From the NCBI GenBank assembly GCA_002298145.1, contig DBMP01000005.1, positions 13,071 through 77,070 of the forward strand: a stretch of DNA of 64,000 nucleotides. The letters run 5' to 3'. The notes under the pieces were generated by a model that saw only the letters and a list, made by a program, of their open reading frames with translations, did no database searches and was not told the DNA's origin. Below, piece by piece: positions 38,381 to 51,356 of this stretch (position 1 is its first letter; the number at the start of each line of letters is the position of its first letter). Origin of the DNA: Spartobacteria bacterium UBA695 (GTDB lineage: Bacteria > Verrucomicrobiota > Verrucomicrobiia > Chthoniobacterales > Chthoniobacteraceae). A program made the position numbers and the translations under genes.

Positions 38381-38553
38381 GCCCCAACTATGGCGCAGAA
38401 AGTGGGTGGGGGAAAGAGGAGAAATTGCCGCAATAACGTGACAACTCTGTAACGGCGCGCGCTTTTTCCCCAGGTTTCGCAAGCGCCTCCCCATTTCTTA
38501 ATCCATCCGCGCCTTGCCAAGCGGCCCGACTCGGCGCAAAATGCCTATTTCAT

Positions 38554-39861
38554 ATGCGAAAAATCGGCATTGGCATTGCAGGCTTAGGCACCATCGGGTT
38601 GGGCGTTTACAAGCATTTGGAGGGCAACCGCCGGTTGCTCACCGAACGTCTCGGCCTGGAGCTTACGGTTACCAAGATCGCGGACCTCGACCCCGAGCGC
38701 CCGCGAACACCCATGCCCCCGCGCGAACTTTTCACCAATGACTGGCACGACTTGATCAATGACCCCGAGGTCCAGGTCGTCGTCGAGCTTATGGGCGGCA
38801 TCAAAGTCCCCTACGACTTCGTTACCGCCGCCCTGGAAAAAGGCAAAATCGTCGTCACCGCCAACAAGGCCCTCCTGGCCGAACGGGGCAAGGAAATCTT
38901 CGCCCTCGCCGCCGAGAAGCGCGTCCCCGTTTTCTACGAAGCCGCCGCCGCTGGTGGCGTGCCCATCATCAAAGCCCTCAAAGAAGCGTTCGTGGCCAAC
39001 CACATCCGCTCCATGCACGGCATCATCAACGGCACCAGCAACTACATCCTCACCCGGATGAGCCAGGCGGGTCTCAGCTTCGATGCCGCCCTTAAGGAAG
39101 CCCAGGCCGCCGGTTACGCCGAGGCCGACCCCACCCTCGACATCAACGGCTGGGACGCCGCCCACAAAGCCATCATCCTCGCCTCCCTGGCCTACGGCTT
39201 CTGGGTCGATACCAACGACATCCACGTCGAGGGCATCCAGAATATTACCGCCGCCGATATCGAATTCGCCGAAAAGCTCGGCTACAAAATCAAGCTCCTC
39301 GGCGTCGTCAAAGCCGATGAAGCCTGCGTCGAGAACTGCAAAGTCGAAGTGCGCGTTCACCCGACCTTGATCCCCAAGGACCACGTCCTCGCATCCGTCA
39401 ACGGCGTCTTCAACGCCGTCGCGGTCAACGGCGACGTCGTCGGCGAGACCCTCTTCTACGGACGCGGCGCGGGCCAGGACGCCACCGCCAGCGCCGTCAT
39501 TAGCGACATCGCCGAAGCCGCCGTCGCGCTCGAGATCCCGCGGCCGAATTTCGGCTTCGTCCCGCACGGCCTCTACGCCGGGTGCAAGCCCATCGACGAA
39601 GTCATCACCCCCTACTACCTGCGGCTCGCCGTCGTCGACCGGCCCGGCGTCCTCGCGCTCATCACCGGCATCCTCTCCGAGGAGCAGATCGGCATTTCGT
39701 CCGTCATCCAGCCCGAATCCTCCGAAGAGCAGACCGTCCCGCTCGTCCTCATGCTGCACAGCGCGGCCCAGGGCCGAATGAACCGCGCGGCGGAGAAAAT
39801 CGCCGCCCTCGATTGCGTCAAATGCCCGCCGCAAGTCCTGCGGGTCGAAACCTTCGCTTGA
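38554..39861 (+). CDS. hom: Homoserine dehydrogenase
   Basis: NAD(P)-dependent reduction of aspartate semialdehyde to homoserine, the branch to threonine and methionine. 435 residues: N-terminal nucleotide site GIAGLGTIGLGVYKHLEG, catalytic domain with the conserved NGTSNYILTRM and EADPTLDINGWDAAHK, and a C-terminal ACT domain (from about residue 350, VVDRPGVLALITGILSEEQI) that probably senses an amino acid. Heads a cluster with thrC 30 bp downstream. Confidence 0.96.
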   Translation: MRKIGIGIAGLGTIGLGVYKHLEGNRRLLTERLGLELTVTKIADLDPERPRTPMPPRELFTNDWHDLINDPEVQVVVELMGGIKVPYDFVTAALEKGKIVVTANKALLAERGKEIFALAAEKRVPVFYEAAAAGGVPIIKALKEAFVANHIRSMHGIINGTSNYILTRMSQAGLSFDAALKEAQAAGYAEADPTLDINGWDAAHKAIILASLAYGFWVDTNDIHVEGIQNITAADIEFAEKLGYKIKLLGVVKADEACVENCKVEVRVHPTLIPKDHVLASVNGVFNAVAVNGDVVGETLFYGRGAGQDATASAVISDIAEAAVALEIPRPNFGFVPHGLYAGCKPIDEVITPYYLRLAVVDRPGVLALITGILSEEQIGISSVIQPESSEEQTVPLVLMLHSAAQGRMNRAAEKIAALDCVKCPPQVLRVETFA

Positions 39862-39890
39862 TTCAAAAAGCCCTTTTCCCAACCAGCCAG

Positions 39891-40985
39891 ATGTCTACAC
39901 CCAACTTCCTCAACGACCGGGGCATCGTCGCCCGTTATAGAGAGTACCTCCCCGTCACGGATTCGACGCCCATCATCTCCCTCAACGAAGGCTCCACACC
40001 GCTCATCCACTCGCCCAAACTGAGCACCATGGTGGGCCGCGGCTGCAACGTCTTCATCAAATACGAAGGCCTCAACCCCACCGGATCGTTCAAAGACCGG
40101 GGCATGACCATGGCCATCTCGAAAGCCGTCGAAGCCGGGTCGAAAGCCGTCATCTGCGCCTCCACCGGCAACACCTCCGCCGCCGCCGCCGCCTACGCCG
40201 CCCGGGCCGATATCGACTGTATCGTGCTCTTGCCCGCGGGCAAAATCGCCCTCGGCAAGCTCGCCCAGGCCTTCATGTACGGCGCGAAAGTCGTCGCCAT
40301 CGAAGGCAACTTCGACCAGGCCCTCGACCTCGTCCGCGAGATCGGCGCGACCGAGCCCATCACCATCGTTAACTCGATCAACCCCTACCGCCTCGAAGGC
40401 CAGAAAACCGCCTCCTTCGAAATCATCGAGGCCCTCGGCGACGCCCCGCAGGTCCACATCCTGCCCGTCGGCAACGCCGGGAACATCAGCGCCTACTGGA
40501 AGGGCTACCGCGAGTTTAAGGAAAAGGGCAAATCCACCCGCTTGCCCATGATGGTCGGCTTCCAGGCCGCCGGTTCCGCGCCCATCTACTACGATAAAGT
40601 CATCCAGAACCCCGAGACCATCGCCACCGCCATCCGCATCGGCAACCCGGCGAGCTGGGACCTCGCCCGCGCCGCTCTTCGGGACTCCAACGGCGCCATC
40701 GACATCGTCAAAGACGACCGCATCCTGGCCGCCCAGGCCTGGCTCGCCGCGAAGGAAGGCATCTTCGTCGAACCGGCCAGCGCTGCCTCCATCGCGGGCC
40801 TCTTCAAGTGCATCCAGGGGGTCGAGCCCGCCTTCAATTTCAGCCGCGTCCCGGACGGCTCCAACATCGTCTGCACCGTCACCGGCCACGGCCTCAAAGA
40901 CCCCGACGTCGCCAAGGAACAGTGCAAAGGCATCATCGCCGCCAAAGCCGAGAAATCGGCGATCATGAAATTGATCGGCCGCTAA
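39891..40985 (+). CDS. thrC: Threonine synthase
   Basis: PLP enzyme converting O-phosphohomoserine to threonine. 364 residues; the PLP-lysine is in NPTGSFKDRGMTMAISKA and the phosphate-binding loop in PVGNAGNISAYWKGY. The starting ATG at MSTPNFLNDR gives the usual length for the short bacterial type. Together with hom it forms the last steps of threonine synthesis. rdgB follows after 14 bp. Confidence 0.95.
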   Translation: MSTPNFLNDRGIVARYREYLPVTDSTPIISLNEGSTPLIHSPKLSTMVGRGCNVFIKYEGLNPTGSFKDRGMTMAISKAVEAGSKAVICASTGNTSAAAAAYAARADIDCIVLLPAGKIALGKLAQAFMYGAKVVAIEGNFDQALDLVREIGATEPITIVNSINPYRLEGQKTASFEIIEALGDAPQVHILPVGNAGNISAYWKGYREFKEKGKSTRLPMMVGFQAAGSAPIYYDKVIQNPETIATAIRIGNPASWDLARAALRDSNGAIDIVKDDRILAAQAWLAAKEGIFVEPASAASIAGLFKCIQGVEPAFNFSRVPDGSNIVCTVTGHGLKDPDVAKEQCKGIIAAKAEKSAIMKLIGR

Positions 40986-40999
40986 GGAACCCTGCCGCA

Positions 41000-41590
41000 A
41001 TGCCGCGCCCGCTGCTCATCGCCACCCGCAACCGCCACAAGACCGGCGAAATCGCCGCGCTCCTGGGCGGGGCCTTCCGGATCGAGGACCTCGCGTTTCA
41101 CCCGGAGATCCCCGAAGTCGAGGAGACCGGCGCGACCTTTGCCGAAAACGCCGCGCTCAAAGCCGTCACCGTCTCCCGCTACTCGGGCGGCCTCGTGCTC
41201 GCGGATGACTCCGGCCTCGAAGTCGATGCCCTCGGCGGCGCGCCCGGCGTCCGTTCCGCCCGGTTCGCCGGGGAAAAAGCCACCGATTGCCAAAACCTCG
41301 AACTCCTGCTCCAAAAGCTGGAAGGCAAGACGGCGCGCACCGCCCGGTTCCGTTGCGTCATCGCCATCGCCGACAGCGGCAAGCTCGTCACCACCTTTGA
41401 CGGCGCGTGCGAAGGTCGCATCATCGACGCCCCGCGCGGCCAGGATGGCTTTGGGTACGACCCGGTATTTATCCCCGAAGGGCGCGAGGAGACCTTTGCC
41501 GAACTTCCCGGCGAAGTGAAAAACGCCATGAGCCACCGGGGCAAAGCCATGGCGCTCGCCCTCGAATGGCTGCGCAACGGCAGTTTCTAG
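41000..41590 (+). CDS. rdgB: XTP/dITP diphosphatase
   Basis: House-cleaning pyrophosphatase that removes deaminated purine nucleotides (XTP, dITP). 196 residues with LLIATRNRHKTGEIAALLGG at the N-terminus, FAENAALKA, the acidic site VLADDSGLEVDALGG and GQDGFGYDPVFIPEG. Probably the third gene of the hom-thrC transcript. The start ATG follows a weak AAGGAA. Confidence 0.94.
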   Translation: MPRPLLIATRNRHKTGEIAALLGGAFRIEDLAFHPEIPEVEETGATFAENAALKAVTVSRYSGGLVLADDSGLEVDALGGAPGVRSARFAGEKATDCQNLELLLQKLEGKTARTARFRCVIAIADSGKLVTTFDGACEGRIIDAPRGQDGFGYDPVFIPEGREETFAELPGEVKNAMSHRGKAMALALEWLRNGSF

Positions 41591-41745
41591 CCCCCCGCAA
41601 CGACACAGAAGCCCAAAGCTCTGCCGGGGGGAAAAACCCTCTTTTCGCTTCTTCGGGACCTCTGTGGAGAGTGCCTTTTCCTTTGCGTCTTAGCGTCTTT
41701 GCGTGAGGCCTTGTTTTTCCCCGGGGGATTCCCTTAACTTCATCC

Positions 41746-42621
41746 ATGGCCTTCGATTCCGTTCGCCGGGTGCTCACCTTCATCCGGTTTTCCCACACCG
41801 TTTTTGCCCTTCCCTTTGCCCTCGGCTCCATGGTCGTCGCCGCCAAGGGGTTCCCGCCGCTCTGGATCTGCGGGTGGATTCTCGTGGCCATGGCGGCGGC
41901 GCGGACGGCGGCGATGTCCTTTAACCGCCTTGCCGACTGGCAGATGGACCAGCGCAATCCCCGCACCGAGGGGCGCCACCGGCTCATCTCCCACAGCGGC
42001 GCGGTCGCCCTCTGCGCGGCCAGCTCGGCCCTCTTTATTTTCGCCGCCTGGGCCCTTAATCCCCTTTGCTTTGCCCTGAGCCCCGTGGCGCTGGCCATCG
42101 TCTTTTTCTACTCGCTGACCAAGCGTTTTACCTCCCTTTGCCACTTCTTCCTCGGGCTGGCCCTGGCCGTTTCGCCCGTCGGCGCATGGCTGGCCGTCAC
42201 CGGGCAGTTCGCGCTCGCCCCGCTGGTGCTCGCCGCCGGGGTTGTCTTCTGGGTCGCCGGGTTTGACGTAATCTACGCCACGCAGGACTTCGAGTTCGAC
42301 CGCCGGGAGGGCTGGCACTCTCTGGTCGTGCACTTGGGCATCCCGCGCAGCCTGCAACTGGCTCAGGCGTTGCACGTCGTCATGGCGCTGCTCTTGGTCG
42401 GCTTCGGCTTGGCGGCGGGGCTGGGGAAAATCTACTTCGCCAGCCTCGTGCTGGTCCTGGGCGCGCTGATCTACGAGCACCGGGTGGCCCGGCGGCTCGA
42501 TCTGGATGCCATCAACGCCGCCTTCTTTACCAGCAACGCCTTCGTGGGGCTGGTCTTTGTCGCCGCTACCTGGGCAGACACTTTTCCCATGCCGTATCTC
42601 GCGACGATTTTCCGACTCTGA
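41746..42621 (+). CDS. ubiA: UbiA-family prenyltransferase
   Basis: 291-residue integral membrane enzyme with about eight helices that attaches a polyprenyl chain to an aromatic quinone precursor. The two Asp-rich motifs are NRLADWQMDQRNPRTEGR and DVIYATQDFEFDRREG. The FSHTVFALPFALGSM start and genes of this kind in PVC bacteria would fit a futalosine-pathway menaquinone enzyme (MqnP-like) as well as 4-hydroxybenzoate as substrate. Its 3' end overlaps the convergent DUF433 gene by 56 bp. Confidence 0.88.
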   Translation: MAFDSVRRVLTFIRFSHTVFALPFALGSMVVAAKGFPPLWICGWILVAMAAARTAAMSFNRLADWQMDQRNPRTEGRHRLISHSGAVALCAASSALFIFAAWALNPLCFALSPVALAIVFFYSLTKRFTSLCHFFLGLALAVSPVGAWLAVTGQFALAPLVLAAGVVFWVAGFDVIYATQDFEFDRREGWHSLVVHLGIPRSLQLAQALHVVMALLLVGFGLAAGLGKIYFASLVLVLGALIYEHRVARRLDLDAINAAFFTSNAFVGLVFVAATWADTFPMPYLATIFRL

Positions 42622-43519
42622 CGCGCCGCTTCTTGCGGAATTTGATCGAGCCCCGGTGGGTGTGCCAGAGCCGGGTGGCCATGTAGTAGATGTCCTTGGT
42701 GCGAACGCCCAGCGACGTCGTATCCATGTAGAAGGGAGCGAGGCCCAACGCCAGTTTGAACTGGGCTGCCATGCGCTTGAACAGCGGCATCGCCGCCACG
42801 TAGAGCGCCGGGTTGCGCAGGGTGATCTTGATGTACTTGTGCCCGGCGAGGCGTTCAACGGCGGCGATATCCGGCCAGGCAATGACGTGCGTGCGCCAGC
42901 GGCGGTCGAAAACGCCTTCCGGGGAGACCGTCACGGTGGGCAGGTCGGGAAATTGGGGGTGGTAGAGCTCGATGCTCTCGTCGAGATCCGGGCTGCCGTC
43001 GGCCTCCGGTTCCGGCACGTACGGGTTGGGCAGGAGCTCGTCGTGCTCCTCCGGCTCCTCCGAGGACGGCTCAGAGAAGATTGCCTGAGCCGCGGGCAGA
43101 TCTGAGAAGATGGCCTGGGCCGCGGGTAGCTCAGCGCTGGGCGACGTGGCGGCGGCCCCCTCGATGGGCGACCCGAGCGGCGTCATTTTCCGGCCGGGCG
43201 CGGAGGATACCGGGGTGTTCAGCGGGGCGGGGCCCGTTTTGGGCAGGGCCGATGAGGAGGCGGGGGCGGCAGCAGTGCCTTCGGCCACTTCGATCTCCCT
43301 CAGAGCGGATTCCGGGTCGTCGATCAACCGGGAGGCATAGGCGACCGCCTCCGTGAGGTCCTCCATGGTCAGGACGGGCAGCATCCGAATGACATCTTCG
43401 CGTTGATGTCCGCTGGAAAGCAGGGCGATGACCGCCGATACCGTAATGTGCGTGTCGCGAATGCACGCTTTGCCTCCCATGATAGTGGGATCTTTGGTGA
43501 CGCGAAAAAACTCGGCCAT
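42566..43519 (-). CDS. DUF433 protein with C-terminal PH-like domain
   Basis: 317 residues in three parts. Residues 1-75 are a DUF433 domain (KDPTIMGGKACIRDTHITVS), a helix-turn-helix-like module often found as an antitoxin or regulator. A disordered Ala/Pro/Ser/Glu-rich linker follows, with a perfect-length tandem repeat LPAAQAIFSD/LPAAQAIFSE. Residues about 185-285 form a beta-rich domain (TVTVSPEGVFDRRW, IAWPDIAAVERLAGHKYIKI) like bacterial PH/STM3941-type domains, and the end is basic. No toxin partner is adjacent. It overlaps ubiA tail to tail. Confidence 0.7.
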   Translation of the reverse strand: MAEFFRVTKDPTIMGGKACIRDTHITVSAVIALLSSGHQREDVIRMLPVLTMEDLTEAVAYASRLIDDPESALREIEVAEGTAAAPASSSALPKTGPAPLNTPVSSAPGRKMTPLGSPIEGAAATSPSAELPAAQAIFSDLPAAQAIFSEPSSEEPEEHDELLPNPYVPEPEADGSPDLDESIELYHPQFPDLPTVTVSPEGVFDRRWRTHVIAWPDIAAVERLAGHKYIKITLRNPALYVAAMPLFKRMAAQFKLALGLAPFYMDTTSLGVRTKDIYYMATRLWHTHRGSIKFRKKRRVRVGKSSRDTAWEKCLPR

Positions 43520-43739
43520 GATTTGAAATCAGGGGTTAAAGAAAAGGGAAGCGGCAGGATGGGGTAAGTTGAGCTAAACCCTACCCAATGTTCGTAAAGT
43601 GTAAAGGGACAACGCTTATCGAGCATTGATCATGCCACCAGGAGATGGAAGTCGGCCAAAATATCCTAACCCATCCGGCTATCATGATACGTCCATAATA
43701 TCCATTGAACGCCCCCCTTCATTCCGCTAAAGTAGAGGG

Positions 43740-47399
<3,660 letters not shown>

Positions 47400-47480
47400 G
47401 GGATTTCCACAGAGAGCACGGAGGAAAAAAAACTCCGGGCACGGGCCTCGGTGCGTCTCTGCGCGAGGCGCGCCTTGCGC

Positions 47481-47602
47481 CTCGTTCCCAATCTCCAGAT
47501 TGGGAACGTCTTCTGTCCGCGAATCTATGATTCGTTGCGTGAGGTGATGGAATCAGAGATTCCCAAACACCGACGTTACGAATCTGGAGATTCGTAACGA
47601 GG
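47481..47602. repeat. Composite hairpin repeat, copy R3
   Basis: Full four-hairpin form, same orientation as the copy at 31.9 kb: CGTTCCCAATC/GATTGGGAACG, GCGAATC/GATTCGT, GGAATC/GATTCC, CGTTACGAATC/GATTCGTAACG, bounded by CTCG and CGAGG. In the gap between convergent metH and the next leftward gene. Confidence 0.9.
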
Positions 47603-47698
47603 GAGAGGGAATTGCTAGGGGGATATCACAGACGGCAGAGAGATTACAGAGAGCACAGAAAAAAAACCGCGATCTTCCCCCTCTGTGCCTCAGGAATC

Positions 47699-48196
47699 CT
47701 ACTTCCTAGCGGGCGCGGCCTGCTGCGGGGCCGGAGCGGCGATCAGCCGGGGCTGTTCGTCGAAGAGATCCGTCAAACGGTCGTCGATGCGGATGTCCAC
47801 CAGCTTCCAGGCGTCATCGGGCTTGTAAAAATAGAAGCGCCAGCGGATCGGCACATCCTTGCCCAGCGAAACGCACGTCAGCCGCACAATCCGCGTCCCC
47901 ACCTTCTTCTCCTCGATCTGCTCGAAGCCGTTCACACTGCCGAAAATCCGTAGCGCCTCCTTCGTCTTCGCCTTCAGATCGGCCACCCCCTTGGGCATGT
48001 CCACCACCATCTTCGAGCCCTTGAGGAGCTGATCATACGCCGCGTCCACCCGGCCCTCCGTCAGCATTTGGAAAAATTGCGCGCTCAGTGCCGAGGGTTC
48101 CGGCCCGGAGGCGGCCTCGGACTGCGCCCTAAGTGGCGCGGCGGCAAGCGTTAGCGTGAGAGCGGATACAGCCAGCAGCGGAAGCTTCTTCATCAT
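47699..48196 (-). CDS. Secreted protein of unknown function
   Basis: 165 residues beginning with a signal peptide (MMKKLPLLAVSALTLTLAAA, cleavage near PLRAQ). The mature part (FFQMLTEGRVDAAYDQLLKG and FYFYKPDDAWKLVDIRIDD) has the look of an NTF2/DUF3887-like small alpha-beta domain, but I cannot assign it. Divergent from ppk, whose start is about 100 bp away. Confidence 0.7.
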   Translation of the reverse strand: MMKKLPLLAVSALTLTLAAAPLRAQSEAASGPEPSALSAQFFQMLTEGRVDAAYDQLLKGSKMVVDMPKGVADLKAKTKEALRIFGSVNGFEQIEEKKVGTRIVRLTCVSLGKDVPIRWRFYFYKPDDAWKLVDIRIDDRLTDLFDEQPRLIAAPAPQQAAPARK

Positions 48197-48294
48197 GGTT
48201 TCCCGCAAGCTACCCAAACCGCCCCCCAAAGAGAAGCTTTTGCTGTTTGCCGGTTTCGAGGCCCTGGCGTATGGTGCCATTTTCCCGATTACCG

Positions 48295-50448
48295 ATGCTG
48301 CCGAACCTCTCTGCCCCTGAAAATTTTATTAACCGCGAGCTGAGCTGGCTGGAGTTTAACCGCCGGGTGCTCGAAGAAGCGCGGGATGCCACCCAGCCCC
48401 TCCTGGAGCGAGTCAAATTCCAGAGCATCTTCGCCTCCAACCTCGACGAATTCTTCGAAATCCGCGTCGCGGGCATCAAGCAGCAGATCGACAGCGGCAG
48501 CACCGACACCGGCCCCGACGACCTCTCCCCCGCCGAGGTCTTCCAGGCCATCACCCGCCTCGTTCACGAGCTCATCGCCACCCAGTACGAACTCTGGAAC
48601 CGGCAGATCGTCCCCCTTCTGGAGCACAGCGGCATCCGCTTCCACAAAGTCCGCAACCTCACCGGCGAGCGGGCCCAATGGGCGCACGATTACTTCCGCA
48701 ACGAAGTTTTCCCCGTCTTGACCCCCTTGGCCGTCGACGCCAGCCACCCCTTCCCGCAGGTCCTCAATAAAAGCCACAACCTCCTCGTGCGCGCTCGCCG
48801 CGTCGACGATACCGAAGGCGAGAGCGAGGCCCTCTACGCCATCGTCCAGGTCCCGCGCGTCGCCCCCCGGCTCATCACCCTGCCGCGTGACAAAGGCGAC
48901 GGCCAGCCGTGGGATTACATTTTCTTAAGCGACCTCGTTAAAGAGCACGTCGGCGAACTCTTCCCCGGCATGATCCTGGAGGGCGTCCACGCCTTCCGCA
49001 TCACCCGCAATGGCGACCTCTACATCGACGACGAAGAAGCCGAAAACCTCCTGCGGACCATCGAACAAGAGCTGCGCCGCCGCAACAAAGGCAACGCCGT
49101 GCGCATCGAAGTCAACGCCGACTGCCCGCGCGACTTCCAGCTCTTCCTGCTGGACCGCTTCAACTTGACCGACGCCGACCTCTACGTCCTCGACGGCCCC
49201 ATCTCCATGACGCACTTGATGCGCCTCCTGGACAACGAATCCTTCGCCAAACTCAAGGACCGCCCCTTCTTCCCCGCCCACGACCCGGCCCTGCCCAGCG
49301 GCTGCGACGTCTGGGAGCGCCTCCGGCACGAGGACATCCTCCTCCATCACCCCTACGAGCCCTTCGAGGACATCGTCAGCTTCATCGAGGAAGCCGCCAG
49401 CGACCCGAAAGTCCTCGCCATCAAGATGACCCTCTACCGCACCAGCGGCGATTCCCCCATCGTCGCCGCCCTGGAGGAAGCCGCAGCCAACGGCAAGCAA
49501 GTCACCGCCATCGTCGAGCTCAAAGCCCGCTTTGACGAAGCCAATAATATCCAGTGGGCGCGCAAGCTGGAGGAAGCAGGCGTCCACGTCGTCTACGGCG
49601 TCGTTGGTTTAAAGACGCATTGCAAAATGATCCTCATCGTCCGGCGCGACGACGATCGTATTCGGCAATACGCCCACCTCAGCACCGGCAACTACCACCC
49701 GCGCACCGCCCGCATCTACACCGACCTGGGCCTCCTCACCTCCGACACCGAGCTGACCCTCGAAGTCGCCACCCTCTTCAACACGCTGACCGGCCTGGCC
49801 GAGTACCCCGGCTTCAAAAAACTGCTCGTCTCCCCCTTCGACCTCGCCTTGCGCTTCAAGCACCTGATCGAGCGCGAGCGCGACCACGCCCTCGCTGGCA
49901 AACCCGCCCGGATCATCGCCAAGCTCAACTCACTCGTCGACGAAACCCTCATCGCCTCCCTCTACGAAGCCTCCTGCGCGGGCGTTAAGATCGACTTGAT
50001 CATTCGCGGCATCTGCTGCCTGCGGCCCGGCATTCCGGGCGTTAGCGAGAACATCCGCGTCATCAGCATCGTCGGCCGCTTCCTGGAGCACAGCCGCATC
50101 TTCTACTTCGCCAACAACGGCCACCCCTCCGTCTACCTGGGCAGCGCCGACTGGATGCCGCGCAACCTCTACCGCCGCATCGAAATCGCCTTCCCCATCG
50201 AGCACCCCACCCTGCGCAAAGACATCCTGGGTGATATCCTGCCCGCCTACCTGAACGACCGCGTCAAAGCCCGCGAGCTTCAGCCCGACGGCTCCTACAT
50301 CCGGCTCAAGCCCGGCCCCGGCGAAGAGCATTCGCAGGCCCAGCTCCACTTCCGCGAAGAAGCCCGCCGCCGCAACGCCGCCGCCCCCGTCCAAGGCATC
50401 GCCGAGCACACCCACCCGACAAAGCTCGTCCCCATGGTCAAGCCGTAG
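48295..50448 (+). CDS. ppk: Polyphosphate kinase 1
   Basis: Polymerises ATP gamma-phosphate into polyphosphate and can run in reverse. 717 residues: N-domain FINRELSWLEFNRRVLEEA, head domain, and two phospholipase-D-like catalytic domains. The phospho-histidine expected in the family lies in GLKTHCKM, followed by STGNYHPRTARIYTDLGLLT. Start set at MLPNLSAPENF; an ATG eight codons earlier is possible. The last 28 bases of the gene reappear in altered form at 51.3 kb. Confidence 0.96.
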   Translation: MLPNLSAPENFINRELSWLEFNRRVLEEARDATQPLLERVKFQSIFASNLDEFFEIRVAGIKQQIDSGSTDTGPDDLSPAEVFQAITRLVHELIATQYELWNRQIVPLLEHSGIRFHKVRNLTGERAQWAHDYFRNEVFPVLTPLAVDASHPFPQVLNKSHNLLVRARRVDDTEGESEALYAIVQVPRVAPRLITLPRDKGDGQPWDYIFLSDLVKEHVGELFPGMILEGVHAFRITRNGDLYIDDEEAENLLRTIEQELRRRNKGNAVRIEVNADCPRDFQLFLLDRFNLTDADLYVLDGPISMTHLMRLLDNESFAKLKDRPFFPAHDPALPSGCDVWERLRHEDILLHHPYEPFEDIVSFIEEAASDPKVLAIKMTLYRTSGDSPIVAALEEAAANGKQVTAIVELKARFDEANNIQWARKLEEAGVHVVYGVVGLKTHCKMILIVRRDDDRIRQYAHLSTGNYHPRTARIYTDLGLLTSDTELTLEVATLFNTLTGLAEYPGFKKLLVSPFDLALRFKHLIERERDHALAGKPARIIAKLNSLVDETLIASLYEASCAGVKIDLIIRGICCLRPGIPGVSENIRVISIVGRFLEHSRIFYFANNGHPSVYLGSADWMPRNLYRRIEIAFPIEHPTLRKDILGDILPAYLNDRVKARELQPDGSYIRLKPGPGEEHSQAQLHFREEARRRNAAAPVQGIAEHTHPTKLVPMVKP

Positions 50449-50482
50449 AGTGGATTCAATCCTATCCGGGAGGCAATTAAGC

Positions 50483-50511
50483 TTGTCTTATGGATGATGA
50501 TCCTGTAATAA
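50483..50511 (+). promoter_or_regulatory. Candidate promoter of the PEP-CTERM gene
   Basis: TTGTCT and TAATAA are 17 bases apart. The predicted start site would be only about 7 bases before the ATG, so the transcript would be nearly leaderless. Confidence 0.4.
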
Positions 50512-50524
50512 GCAGGCCTTGGGG

Positions 50525-51178
50525 ATGAAAACTTCTTATCAGTTGCCGTTGCTGGGATTGGCGGCCCTCTCACTAATCACCTGCTCGGCCGTGGCTTCCA
50601 CCACGATGTCGATTGTCGCCGATAACGACTTCGCCCTTTTCGTGGGAGACTCCACCTCGATTACCCGGCTCATTTATCAGAATGACTTGGAATGGGGCAG
50701 CCAGATCGAGGCCCAGCAGTCCTTTACTTTTGATCTCCAGGCTGGAGAAAACACGTTTTATCTCGTGGCCATGGGCGGCGGAGGCCAGGAGAATATCAGC
50801 GGAGAGATTAACGGCGTGAACCTTACGTCCATCTCGGTTCTGCAAAGCGACAACATCGCCACCTACCTCTCACTTTACGACACCGCTGCGGTTGCCTCCG
50901 GGACCTATACGGTAGATCTGAGTGATGCGCAGCTTGCGTTGGCCAACGTTGCCATCTGGGGAAGCCCCACCCCGACAGACTCCCAAACCGTTGTGCAGCA
51001 GAGCGGGTTTGGGACGGGATACACCTTTGGCGACTCAACGGCGGTCATTTACAAGATCACGGCCGAGTCGTTAAACGTGAAAACCGTTCCGGAGCCCACC
51101 ACCGCCGGGCTGGTGGCCCTTGGGGCGGTTAGTGCTGTCGCTGCGGCCCGTTTGCGCCGCTCCAAAGCCCGGCGGTAA
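50525..51178 (+). CDS. PEP-CTERM sorting-domain protein
   Basis: 217 residues: signal peptide (KTSYQLPLLGLAALSLITCS), a Thr/Ser/Gly-rich beta-structured body, and a C-terminal sorting signal with VPEPTT, a hydrophobic helix (AGLVALGAVSAVAAA) and a basic tail (RLRRSKARR). Such proteins are processed by an exosortase and usually end up in exopolysaccharide or the outer surface. The exosortase is not in this window. Lies between ppk and a duplicate of the ppk 3' end, so it may have arrived with an insertion. Confidence 0.85.
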   Translation: MKTSYQLPLLGLAALSLITCSAVASTTMSIVADNDFALFVGDSTSITRLIYQNDLEWGSQIEAQQSFTFDLQAGENTFYLVAMGGGGQENISGEINGVNLTSISVLQSDNIATYLSLYDTAAVASGTYTVDLSDAQLALANVAIWGSPTPTDSQTVVQQSGFGTGYTFGDSTAVIYKITAESLNVKTVPEPTTAGLVALGAVSAVAAARLRRSKARR

Positions 51179-51184
51179 GCCAAT

Positions 51185-51319
51185 CTAAGCCCGCTGGTGC
51201 GATTGCGCCCGGTGGGCCGCCAGGTTGATCCGCTCCGAGAGGGCCGTCAGCTTCTTATCCACCTCGCCCTCCTCGTGCAGCGTCTGGTTGAGGAGTACCT
51301 CATTCTCCTCGAAGCCGAG
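51185..51319 (-). pseudogene. C-terminal remnant of a DUF892 (YciE/YciF-like) protein
   Basis: A leftward frame reads LGFEENEVLLNQTLHEEGEV, then DKKLTALSERINLAA and a short tail to a stop. This is the last helix of the ferritin-like DUF892 family. There is no start; the 5' part is replaced by the ppk 3'-end copy. Clearly a fragment. Confidence 0.65.
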
Positions 51320-51321
51320 CT

Positions 51322-51349
51322 AAAGCTCGTCCCGATGGTCAAGCCGTAA
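51322..51349 (+). repeat. Displaced copy of the ppk 3' end
   Basis: 28 bases matching the last codons of ppk with two differences. Both copies encode KLVPMVKP and a stop: one proline codon differs (CCC to CCG) and the stop is TAA instead of TAG. It lies 873 bp downstream of the intact gene end. Confidence 0.85.
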
Positions 51350-51356
51350 CCACCCT

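Noticed and set aside
43520..43739. Cobalamin or SAM riboswitch upstream of metH
   Set aside because: A CTTATCGAG string and a CCAGGAGATGG string are weakly suggestive, but neither a B12 box nor the SAM-I core could be completed.
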